Shown here: in pieces, positions 1 through 5,472 of the stretch
Position numbering within the stretch: position 1 is the stretch's first letter
Layout: every line of letters begins with the position of its first letter
Source: JBGOUJ01 sp041477005
GTDB taxonomy: Bacteria > Acidobacteriota > Terriglobia > Bryobacterales > JACQDG01
DNA: 5,472 bases
Direction: 5' to 3'
Assembly (NCBI GenBank): GCA_041477005.1
Contig: JBGOUJ010000535.1
Span: forward strand, 1-5,472
The notes under the pieces: model-generated
Databases searched by the model: none
What the model was told of the DNA's origin: nothing
What the model saw: the letters and a program-made list of their open reading frames with translations, nothing else
Program-made: the position numbers and the translations under genes

Positions 1-1302
1 AAGTTTCTGGTCGTTTCGGACCAGCCTCCGAATGAATCCAGGCATAGCTTGTTCCGATTCTCGCTGGACTCCGGTGAAATGCGAAGGCTGACCACGCCGC
101 CGCCGGAAGCCAACTACGGCGATACGGCGCCGGCCCTGTCCCCGGACGGCAGGAATCTGGTCTTCACGCGCATAGCCACGAATGGCTTTATCCATCTCCA
201 GTTGCTGCCATTGACCTCCGAGCACTTGGCGAATGGAGAGCCTAGAAAACTCGACGTCAATGGGATGGATGCAATCGGTCCCGCCTGGACGAGCGACGGC
301 CGCGAAGTCGTTTTCGGCATCGCGGGGCCGCGGTCTGGATTGTGGAGGCTGGCTGTTCCCGGACCAGCGAAACCCAGGCCGCTGGCGTTGCCCGGTACGC
401 GTCTTGCTTCACCGGCGATCTCGAAGCAAGGTGGGCGGCTTGTGTATACACAGCGCAGCCAGGACACCAATATCTGGAGCATCGATCTTGCCGGCCCCGG
501 CAGAGCGGCCCATCCCGCGCAGGAGCTGATCTCTTCGACGCAGCGCGAGGCGGCTCCGCAGTTCTCTCCCGACGGCAAGAAGATCGCTTTCTCATCGAAC
601 CGCTCGGGGAATTACGAGATCTGGGTGTGCGATCGGGACGGCAAGAACGCGTTCCAGGTGACTTCGCTCGAGGCCGCCACCAGCGGGTCGCCGCGATGGT
701 CGCCGGATGGCAAGAAGATCGCCTTCGACTCCAACGCCGGCGGCACGTACCATATCCACGTGGTCGATGCGGAGGGCGGCCGCCCGCAGCGCTGGAGCGG
801 CGGGACCTCAAACGACATCGTCCCGAGCTGGTCGATCGACGGCCGCTGGGTTTACTTCGGCTCCAATCGCACCGGGCGCTTCGAAATATGGAAGATTCCG
901 GCCGGGGGAGGCGATGCAGTGCAAATCACCAAGCAAGGCGGGTTCGCGCCTCTGGTCTCGCCCGACGGCAATGTTATTTACTACGCAAAGGGCGAGGGCG
1001 TTTCCGCTACTCTATGGAGCGTTCCCGCCGGCGGCGGTGAGGAGCGCCAACTTGTGGATTCCGTTCATCGATACAGCTTCGCGGTCTCCAAGAGCGGCAT
1101 CTATTACACCATCGGCGGGGCGATCGAGAACACGTCCGCGCTCAATTTTCTGAACTTCGTCACCGGGAAGATCACGCAAGTTGCGAAGATCGAGAAACCG
1201 GTGGACCTCGGAGTCGCCGTCTCACCGGATGAAAAGCAGGTCCTGTCCGTCCAGATCGATGTGGAGGGCGCCGACCTGATGCTGGTCGAGAATTTCCACT
1301 GA
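1..1302 (+). CDS. TolB/PD40 beta-propeller protein, C-terminal part (5' end outside window)
   Basis: The frame is open from the first base, so the gene starts upstream; a TTG at 49 could be taken for a start but has no reason to be one. The 433 visible residues are a chain of PD40 (WD40-like TolB) blades. The blade signature recurs as LSPDGRNLVF (residues 46-55), FSPDGKKIAFSSNRSG (188-203), WSPDGKKIAFDSN (233-245), WSIDGRWVYFGSNRTG (277-292) and VSPDGNVIYY (319-328), with a last VSPDE at 407-411. Several blades close with IW or LW strands (NYEIW, RFEIW, ATLW). The protein ends DLMLVENFH. In acidobacteria such C-terminal propellers are often fused behind a winged-helix DNA-binding domain or a Ser/Thr kinase domain; that is family knowledge, and no such domain is visible here. 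The likely role is protein or ligand binding, with no catalytic residues recognisable. The next gene converges on it, so it is not co-transcribed downstream. The fold is certain; the full architecture is unknown. Confidence 0.9.
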   Translation, partial: KFLVVSDQPPNESRHSLFRFSLDSGEMRRLTTPPPEANYGDTAPALSPDGRNLVFTRIATNGFIHLQLLPLTSEHLANGEPRKLDVNGMDAIGPAWTSDGREVVFGIAGPRSGLWRLAVPGPAKPRPLALPGTRLASPAISKQGGRLVYTQRSQDTNIWSIDLAGPGRAAHPAQELISSTQREAAPQFSPDGKKIAFSSNRSGNYEIWVCDRDGKNAFQVTSLEAATSGSPRWSPDGKKIAFDSNAGGTYHIHVVDAEGGRPQRWSGGTSNDIVPSWSIDGRWVYFGSNRTGRFEIWKIPAGGGDAVQITKQGGFAPLVSPDGNVIYYAKGEGVSATLWSVPAGGGEERQLVDSVHRYSFAVSKSGIYYTIGGAIENTSALNFLNFVTGKITQVAKIEKPVDLGVAVSPDEKQVLSVQIDVEGADLMLVENFH

Positions 1303-1342
1303 GGCTCGCCGGGAGCGATCCTCCTCCCCCGCGACGGTCCCA

Positions 1343-3472
1343 TTATCGGGGTAAGGTTTCGAGCGAACGTATCAACCCCGGCAGTTGCCGCCCGGCCTCC
1401 AGGTCGCGGCCAAACCGGGCGCGGTTATAGGCCAGGGTGATCTGGCGGAACAGGTCGGCGGCGGACGCCGGGCAGTGCGGCGGCCGCACGGCGGCGGCAA
1501 ATTCGGTGGCCGTTTGGCAGCTTTGCCGGACGAAGCCGCGCCGCTTGAACTGGCGCAACGCCCGCTGGTAGAGCAGGGCGCAATCCTCGCTGCGGCCGTG
1601 GCCGCGCCGCACGCGACGGGCGGCCAGCATCGCTCGCAGCCCGGGCCAGGCCCACACCGCCAAACCTACCGCCAGTAAACCGGCCAGACCTCCGAGCGCC
1701 CGCGGCAGCACCTGATTCATCGGCGCGCGCCTCCAATGGCGCCACTGGCCGGCCGTCCAGTCCCACCCGCGCTCCCAGACAGCCAGCGCATCGTAGTTGC
1801 TCCTGTACCATTCGGCTTGGACGGAGCGCGCCAGGTTCAATTGCCGGGTCACGTCATATTCGATGACCCAGTCGTTCCAGAAGGTCTCCAGGGCGTCGAC
1901 GTACTGCCACAGGCCGGCCAGGGTCCCGAAAGCCCGCGGGTCGGGCGGCGTGGGATCGAAGGTGGCCCAGCCGTAGCCGGGCAAGTAGGCTTCCACCCAG
2001 GCGTGGGCTTCGCTCGCTCGGACCGTGTAGTAGTGAGATACGGAATTGTAAAGCCCGCTCTGAAAGCCGCTGGCCACGCGGGCCGGAATGCCGATCGAGC
2101 GGAGCATCACGGCCATCGCCGACGCGAAGTATTCGCAGTGCCCCTTCTTGCGGCGGAACAGGAAGTCGGCCAGCGGATCCGGCGGGCGCTCCGTGGGCAG
2201 CTCCAGCGTGTAGCCGAATTCGGTCCTCAGGTAACGCTCGATGGCCGTGGCGCGTGCATAGGGGGTGATCTGCGATTCGGTGATGTAGCGGGCGAGCTGT
2301 GGAATGCGCGGGTCGAGCTCGGGCAATTGCAGGTACGCCGCGCGGAGGCGCGCCGGATAAGGTCCTTCCTGTTCCGGCGGCTCGGCCGGGTTGAGCTGGG
2401 CGATCAGGCTGATGGCTTCGTAGCGGAGCGCCCTCCAGCGGCCGCCGGGGATGGAGATCGAATCCGTCCCGCTGACTTCGAGCCGCGGAAAGTCGCCTTT
2501 TACCTCTTCGGGAGTTCCCGTCAGGAACAGCGCGTTGGAGTCCATCGGGGAGCGCTGGACCGAATACCGCACGCGAACGGCAGCGCCTTCCGGACTGAGC
2601 CCGAATCTCCTCCGGGCCTGGCCGAGCGGGTAGTAGCCCCGCTGGCTGTCGAGCGACTGCGGGACCGACGGCGGGTTCGACCACCTCACGCCGTCGAAGC
2701 GCTGCCAGGCGCCACCGCGCCATTTCAGGTTGCCGGCCGGCTTGCCTTCCAGAAGGTGCACGCGCAGGACCGGGGTGGAGTCCCGGCGGAGGCGGCCGCT
2801 GGTTCCCAGGACGATCTCGTCGGAGAAGCCGAGCATGGACTGGCCGGTGGGAGGCAAGCGCGACAGGTAAGCCCCGGCGGCGCGCGGCACCACAAAGAAA
2901 AGCCCCACCCCCACCACGGCGATGCCCAGCGCAAGCAGCGCGTTGAGCGCCGTCAGCTTCGATCCCATCCGGCCCGCTGCCGCCAGGTGATCGGCCTTTC
3001 CCGTGCTGCTCAGGATCTCGTATTGCGTCCGGGCCGCAGTGGCGAAGAACAAGAAAAGCAGCAGAAACGCCAGGATCGCCGGGCTCGCGGTGAGCATGGC
3101 GGCCGAAAGCAGCTCCAGAAAAGCAATCAGGCCGAGATAGAGGTAGTCGCGCCCGGTCCTGGCGGTGAGCAGCTTGATGGCGGCGAGGAAGAACACGAGC
3201 CGAACCGTGGCGTTGAGAAAGTCGCCCGAAAGATACAGGAAGTCGATCGGATAGAAGCCGATATAGGCGATGGCCAGCACCCGGACCCAGCGTTCGGCAA
3301 GCGGCGCCCGCCACCCGCGACTGATGATGAGGACCCTCGCCGCGAGCGCGGCCGCGGCGGCCACTGCGGTGCCCCGGTCGAGCCGGCCGGTCCAGAGAAC
3401 GGCCGCGAAGCCGGTGGCCACCAGCAGCAGCAGGGAAAGCTGGAAAGGACCGTCGGAGGGCCGGCCAACCAT
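1343..3472 (-). CDS. TgpA-type membrane transglutaminase-like protein (DUF3488-TGc-DUF4129)
   Basis: A complete 709-residue protein, the usual length and order for TgpA-like proteins. Residues 11-195 hold about seven hydrophobic segments (near 11-28, 35-50, 63-82, 88-103, 112-127, 131-147, 174-195), matching the DUF3488-type membrane domain. A periplasmic stretch follows, then the transglutaminase-like core with a Cys-His-Asp triad: C446 in KGHCEYFAS, H490 in EAHAWVEAY and D506 in TFDPTPP. A last membrane segment lies near 588-610, followed by a cytoplasmic DUF4129-like tail (YQRALRQFKRRG at 635-646, LAYNRARFG at 680-688). The family probably acts on cell-envelope protein or peptide; in Pseudomonas aeruginosa the homologue is essential, but its substrate is unsettled. 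All triad residues are present, so it should be active. The ATG at 3472 is preceded in frame by TGA two codons upstream, which fixes the earliest start. GAGGA directly touches the ATG, too close for a normal ribosome site. Immediate neighbours are not moxR or DUF58 genes, its common partners. Confidence 0.93.
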   Translation of the reverse strand: MVGRPSDGPFQLSLLLLVATGFAAVLWTGRLDRGTAVAAAAALAARVLIISRGWRAPLAERWVRVLAIAYIGFYPIDFLYLSGDFLNATVRLVFFLAAIKLLTARTGRDYLYLGLIAFLELLSAAMLTASPAILAFLLLFLFFATAARTQYEILSSTGKADHLAAAGRMGSKLTALNALLALGIAVVGVGLFFVVPRAAGAYLSRLPPTGQSMLGFSDEIVLGTSGRLRRDSTPVLRVHLLEGKPAGNLKWRGGAWQRFDGVRWSNPPSVPQSLDSQRGYYPLGQARRRFGLSPEGAAVRVRYSVQRSPMDSNALFLTGTPEEVKGDFPRLEVSGTDSISIPGGRWRALRYEAISLIAQLNPAEPPEQEGPYPARLRAAYLQLPELDPRIPQLARYITESQITPYARATAIERYLRTEFGYTLELPTERPPDPLADFLFRRKKGHCEYFASAMAVMLRSIGIPARVASGFQSGLYNSVSHYYTVRASEAHAWVEAYLPGYGWATFDPTPPDPRAFGTLAGLWQYVDALETFWNDWVIEYDVTRQLNLARSVQAEWYRSNYDALAVWERGWDWTAGQWRHWRRAPMNQVLPRALGGLAGLLAVGLAVWAWPGLRAMLAARRVRRGHGRSEDCALLYQRALRQFKRRGFVRQSCQTATEFAAAVRPPHCPASAADLFRQITLAYNRARFGRDLEAGRQLPGLIRSLETLPR

Positions 3473-3478
3473 TCCTCA

Positions 3479-3505
3479 ATTGTAACAACCACGGCTGGCG
3501 GACAA
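3479..3505 (-). promoter_or_regulatory. Possible promoter of the transglutaminase-like gene
   Basis: On the minus strand TACAAT (3484-3479) matches the -10 consensus at five of six positions and ends six bases before the ATG at 3472. A weak -35-like TTGTCC (3505-3500, four of six) lies 15 bases upstream, and shifting it by one base gives 16. Initiation from this -10 would fall at or next to the start codon, giving a leaderless or nearly leaderless mRNA. This would fit the lack of a properly spaced Shine-Dalgarno site. It is inference from consensus matching only, and short matches arise by chance. Confidence 0.3.
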
Positions 3506-3620
3506 AGACGCGTTGTAAGGGCTCAGGGCAAGGCAAGGCGAAAAGCAAAGCAAGGCAAAAGGCAAAAATCAAGGAAGAAGGCATCTTTTTAGTACCGCGC
3601 CGCGAAGGGGCGCCTGGACG

Positions 3621-3640
3621 TGCCGCGCCGCGGCGTGGCA
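3621..3640. repeat. GC-rich 20-base palindrome in the centre of the inverted repeat
   Basis: The halves TGCCGCGCCG and CGGCGTGGCA are reverse complements except for one position, which would be a G-U pair in plus-strand RNA. There is no loop, so it is better read as a DNA palindrome or as part of a larger fold. It lies at the middle of the large inverted repeat. Confidence 0.6.
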
Positions 3641-3643
3641 CTC

Positions 3644-3666
3644 TGCCCGGCCCTCGGAGCCGGGCA
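3644..3666. repeat. Perfect 8-bp hairpin beside the right arm of the inverted repeat
   Basis: TGCCCGGC (3644-3651) and GCCGGGCA (3659-3666) form an uninterrupted GC-rich stem with a 7-base loop. On the plus strand it is followed by an A-run (3669-3675), not a T-run, so it is not a factor-independent terminator in that direction. On the minus strand the T-run precedes the stem. It is therefore read as structure of the element, not as a terminator. Confidence 0.6.
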
Positions 3667-3756
3667 CTAAAAAAATGTTTCCTTCCTTGATTTTTGCCTT
3701 TTGCACTTTGCCTTGCTTTTTCCGTACGGGCGGAAGTGGTCCCCGCGCGCCGCACT

Positions 3757-3770
3757 CCAGACCGATCTGG
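3757..3770. promoter_or_regulatory. Short inverted repeat, possible operator upstream of the M16 operon
   Basis: CCAGA and TCTGG flank a four-base spacer CCGA, ending 33 bases before the M16 start codon. The position suits a regulator site. A five-base arm is short enough to occur by chance in GC-rich DNA, so this is a weak suggestion. Confidence 0.2.
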
Positions 3771-3803
3771 ACAAGAGGGGGGACTATCCCACACAATATC
3801 CCT

Positions 3804-5189
3804 ATGCGAATTCTGCTGGCTTGGATTGCTTCGATCGCCTTGCTCCAAGGCGCCGAGCTCCGCGTTCCATTCGAGAAGCTCCAGCTCTCGAACGGCCTGC
3901 GCGTCATCTTCTCGCAGGATAACGCCGTGCCGGTAGTAGCCGTGTATCTCTGCTACGGGGTGGGGTCGCGCTCGGAAGAAAAGGGCCGCTCCGGCTTCGC
4001 GCATCTGTTCGAGCACATGATGTTCGAGGGCACGGCCCACGCTCCCAAGGGAACACACTACCGGCTGGTCGAATCGAACGGCGGAAGCCTGAACGGCTCG
4101 ACGCACCTGGACTATACCGATTACTTCGAGGTGCTGCCGTCGAACAAGCTGGCCGTCGGGCTGTGGCTGGAGTCCGACCGCATGCGCTCGCTGGCCATCA
4201 CGCCGGAGAACCTGGCCAACCAGAAGGAAGCGGTGAAGCAGGAGCGGCGGCTCAGCATGGATAACCAGCCGTACAACACGGCCGAGGTGGATCGCTGGCC
4301 GGAGCTGGCGTTTCGCAACTGGCAGAATTCCCACTCCATCATCGGCTCGTTCGAAGACCTGAACGCGGCCACCGTGGGGGACGTGGCGAAGTTCTTCCAG
4401 ACCCATTACGCCCCCAACAACGCTGTGCTGGCCGTGGTCGGCGATATCCGGATTCCGGAAGCGCGGAAACTGGTGAAAGCCTATTTTGAAGACATTCCCG
4501 CCCAGCCGCAGCCCAGACCGCCGGACCTGACCGAGCCGGGCGACGCGGCGGAACGCTGGGACACCTACCGCGACCCGCTGGCCAAAGTTCCGGCGGTGGT
4601 GGTCGGCTACCCTTCCCCGGCCCGCCGGTCGGCCGACTACAACGCCCTGGTGATGGTGGACGCGCTGCTGACCGGAGGCGACAGCTCGCGCTTCCAGTTG
4701 AACCTGGTCAAGGGTCACCAATCCGTCGTGCGGTACGAAGCGAACCTGGGCTGGCCCATCGGCAGTGCCACTGATTACAAGGACCCGGGCGTTTACGCCA
4801 TGTTCCTCCTGCACAATCCGAAATTCACCCCCAAGCAGATCGTAGGGCAGGTCGAGGAGGAGATCGAGAAGATCCGGAAGCAGGGGGTTGACGCCAAGGA
4901 GATGGAGCGGGCGCGGACGATGCTGCGGGCCAGCCGCATCAACGATCTGCAGAGCTCCCTGAACCGCGCCTCGCTGCTCGCGCAATACGAGCTTTTCGAC
5001 CGCAAGCCCGAATGGATCACCTCGGAGCTGGACACGTTCGTGGCCGTCACGCCGGCCCAGGTTCAAGAGTCGGTGAAGAAATACCTCACGCCGCAGAAAC
5101 GCATTGTGCTCGAGATCGTCCCGGCGCCCAAAGCGCCGCCGGCGAAGGCGGCGCCTTCCAACGCCGCGCCTTCCAAGGAGGGCAAATGA
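3804..5189 (+). CDS. Secreted M16B zinc metallopeptidase (insulinase/pitrilysin superfamily)
   Basis: A 461-residue protein, the usual size of a two-domain M16B peptidase. The start is set at 3804 because MRILLAWIASIALLQGA is a short signal peptide leading directly into the family's opening strand (KLQLSNGLRVIF, residues 26-37). The frame is also open back to an ATG at 3675, but those 43 codons come from the inverted repeat and intergenic DNA. The inverted zinc motif HLFEH spans 67-71 (zinc ligands H67 and H71, catalytic E70). The distal ligand is probably E147 in KQERR, before the family's DNQPY. A C-terminal domain with LTGGDSSRF follows, and the protein ends in an Ala/Pro/Lys-rich tail from about residue 442. 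It should be an active peptidase for short or unfolded peptides in the periplasm; the actual substrate cannot be told. No well-spaced Shine-Dalgarno site precedes the ATG. It overlaps the next M16 gene by four bases. Confidence 0.93.
   Translation: MRILLAWIASIALLQGAELRVPFEKLQLSNGLRVIFSQDNAVPVVAVYLCYGVGSRSEEKGRSGFAHLFEHMMFEGTAHAPKGTHYRLVESNGGSLNGSTHLDYTDYFEVLPSNKLAVGLWLESDRMRSLAITPENLANQKEAVKQERRLSMDNQPYNTAEVDRWPELAFRNWQNSHSIIGSFEDLNAATVGDVAKFFQTHYAPNNAVLAVVGDIRIPEARKLVKAYFEDIPAQPQPRPPDLTEPGDAAERWDTYRDPLAKVPAVVVGYPSPARRSADYNALVMVDALLTGGDSSRFQLNLVKGHQSVVRYEANLGWPIGSATDYKDPGVYAMFLLHNPKFTPKQIVGQVEEEIEKIRKQGVDAKEMERARTMLRASRINDLQSSLNRASLLAQYELFDRKPEWITSELDTFVAVTPAQVQESVKKYLTPQKRIVLEIVPAPKAPPAKAAPSNAAPSKEGK
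5133..5154. repeat. GC hairpin inside the 3' end of the first M16 gene
   Basis: GCGCCGCC (5133-5140) and GGCGGCGC (5147-5154) form a perfect 8-bp stem with a 6-base loop. It lies about 20 bases before the ribosome-binding site of the next gene. No T-run follows, so it is not a terminator. It may simply reflect the Ala/Pro-rich codons encoded here. Confidence 0.4.
5175..5181 (+). promoter_or_regulatory. Ribosome-binding site of the second M16 gene
   Basis: AAGGAGG is a full Shine-Dalgarno match placed four bases before the ATG at 5186, inside the last codons of the upstream gene. It supports 5186 as the start and, with the ATGA overlap, translational coupling. The spacing is slightly short. 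Confidence 0.75.
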
Positions 5190-5472
5190 GGTCCAGCCTT
5201 TTCCGCCGCGCAGCCGTGACGTCCCGCCTCGCCGGCCGCGTGACCGTGATGCCCCGCCCCGCCGCCCGGGTGGCCGCGACATTCGGTCTGGCCCGCCGCC
5301 TGCCGGTCGCGGCCCGCAGCGTTTTGTTTGCCGCCTGCTGCCTGCTGTCTACTGCCCGTTGCCTCTCCCAGGAGATCGACCGCACCAAGCCGCCCGAGAC
5401 GCCGCCGCTTCCGGCTTACAAGCTCCCGCCCCTTTACGAAACCAAGCTGGCGAACGGCCTGGCCGTGGTTCT
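5186..5472 (+). CDS. Second M16-family protein, N-terminal part (3' end outside window)
   Basis: The ATG overlaps the upstream stop as ATGA, has a strong AAGGAGG before it, and the frame stays open for 95 full codons to the window end. Residues 1-45 are an unusual basic leader with ten arginines and no acidic residue. Residues 46-60 (VLFAACCLLSTARCL) are a hydrophobic signal-peptide core. A Pro-rich linker follows (about 69-82), and then YETKLANGLAVVL, the typical first strand of an M16 domain, comparable to KLQLSNGLRVIF in the gene before. It is therefore probably an exported partner of the first peptidase. In many bacterial tandem M16 pairs one subunit keeps HxxEH and the other lacks it and supplies substrate-binding residues; which applies here is beyond the window. 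An internal ATG (codon 22) or a TTG near codon 47 are alternative starts, without equal ribosome-site support. Confidence 0.85.
   Translation, partial: MRSSLFRRAAVTSRLAGRVTVMPRPAARVAATFGLARRLPVAARSVLFAACCLLSTARCLSQEIDRTKPPETPPLPAYKLPPLYETKLANGLAVV
5214..5268 (+). repeat. Imperfect 30-base-period tandem repeat in the leader of the second M16 gene
   Basis: Bases 5214-5238 and 5244-5268 agree at 21 of 25 positions with a 30-base (ten-codon) period. In frame they encode VTSRLAGRV and VMPRPAARV, and the next residues (AATFGLARRL) look like a further decayed copy. The in-frame period suggests that the arginine-rich leader grew by local duplication. Confidence 0.6.

Larger units (their letters stand above)
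3537..3722. repeat. Large imperfect inverted repeat, possibly a MITE-like or dispersed element
   Basis: Two arms of about 60 bases (left about 3537-3596, right about 3664-3722) are reverse complements of each other. Bases 3555-3577 match 3682-3704 perfectly over 23 bases. Similarity continues inward with a few substitutions as far as the AGTAC/AGTGC motif, and outward with small indels. The left arm is A/G-rich with irregular GGCAAA/AGCAAA units. The centre (about 3597-3663) is strongly GC-rich and holds its own palindromes. Arms and centre therefore differ sharply in base composition from each other, and the arms from the flanking genes. A transcript from either strand could fold into one long hairpin. 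No transposase is present and target-site duplications are not obvious. A non-autonomous mobile element, or two head-to-head copies of a dispersed repeat, are the simplest readings; a regulatory hairpin is also possible. Confidence 0.75.
3473..3803. other. Divergent intergenic region (331 bases)
   Basis: This region separates the minus-strand transglutaminase-like gene from the plus-strand M16 operon and must hold both promoters. From the left it contains the possible promoter next to 3472, an A/G-rich then GC-rich inverted repeat (about 3537-3722), and a GC-rich stretch up to the M16 start. A short inverted repeat, CCAGA-CCGA-TCTGG, sits at 3757-3770 and could be a binding site. For the plus strand, TGGACA at 3768-3773 resembles a -35, but no good -10 follows at the right spacing. 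A purine run AAGAGGGGGGA at 3773-3783 is about 20 bases from the ATG at 3804, too far for a Shine-Dalgarno site. I see no tRNA, small-RNA family or credible gene here. Confidence 0.6.

Noticed and set aside
257..811. Overlapping open frames on both strands inside the propeller gene.
   Set aside because: The PD40 blades in frame 1 explain the region. The other frames give Arg/Ser/Pro-rich sequence without motifs.
1303..1342. Possible terminator between the convergent genes (GGGAG at 1311-1315 with CTCCC at 1324-1328).
   Set aside because: A five-base stem with an eight-base loop and no following T-run on either strand is too weak to call.
1736..3592. Plus-strand open frame of 618 codons opposite the transglutaminase-like gene.
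   Set aside because: It is antisense to a gene with an intact catalytic triad and membrane segments, and the translated sequence is low-complexity with no recognisable domain.
3586..3675. T- and A-runs next to GC-rich stems, considered as a bidirectional terminator.
   Set aside because: The runs lie on the wrong side of the adjacent 8-bp stem, and the region is upstream of both flanking genes, not downstream.
3537..3722. The repeat considered as a CRISPR array.
   Set aside because: There are only two copies, in inverted orientation, with no regular spacers and no cas genes.
3675..3803. Upstream ATG at 3675 as the true start of the first M16 gene.
   Set aside because: The 43 extra codons lie in the repeat and GC-rich intergenic DNA, and the ATG at 3804 begins a clean signal peptide at the expected distance from the M16 domain.
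1854..5282. Very long minus-strand open frame (1142 codons) spanning the M16 gene, the intergenic region and part of the transglutaminase-like gene.
   Set aside because: It is antisense to the M16 gene and in a different frame from the transglutaminase-like gene. The translation is Arg/Pro/Gly-rich with no domain pattern, as expected for shadow frames of GC-rich genes.

Overview
The window is GC-rich bacterial DNA carrying four protein genes. Two are cut by the window ends. The organism is most likely an acidobacterium of the Solibacter/Bryobacter type. This is inference from gene style: a PD40-propeller protein ending in DLMLVENF, M16B peptidases with a KQERR..NQPY signature in tandem, and GC-rich reading frames that leave long empty antisense frames. 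No rRNA, tRNA or other taxonomic marker is present to confirm it.

Layout: (1) 1-1302, plus strand, is the C-terminal part of a TolB/PD40 beta-propeller protein whose start lies upstream. (2) 1303-1342 is a short convergent gap with no convincing terminator. (3) 1343-3472, minus strand, is a complete TgpA-type membrane transglutaminase-like protein (DUF3488-like membrane domain, Cys-His-Asp core, DUF4129-like tail). (4) 3473-3803 is a 331-base divergent intergenic region. It is dominated by a large imperfect inverted repeat (about 60-base arms around a GC-rich hairpin-rich centre), and a possible minus-strand promoter abuts the transglutaminase start. (5) 3804-5189, plus strand, is a secreted M16B zinc peptidase with an intact HxxEH site. 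(6) 5186-5472, plus strand, overlaps it by four bases (ATGA). It is the start of a second M16-family protein with an arginine-rich N-terminal extension, and it runs off the window end.

How the genes work together: the two M16 genes look like one translationally coupled operon. Such neighbours often form a heterodimer of a zinc-bearing and a zinc-less subunit, but the second protein's active-site region is outside the window. The transglutaminase is divergent from this operon, and its immediate neighbours are neither a MoxR ATPase nor a DUF58 gene, its usual partners. The propeller gene converges on it and appears to be a separate unit.

Most of the coding content belongs to known families. 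The least explained items are the inverted repeat between the divergent genes, with matching outward-facing short reading frames in its arms, and the repeat-built arginine-rich leader of the second M16 protein. I do not see convincing evidence of a new multi-gene system in this window.
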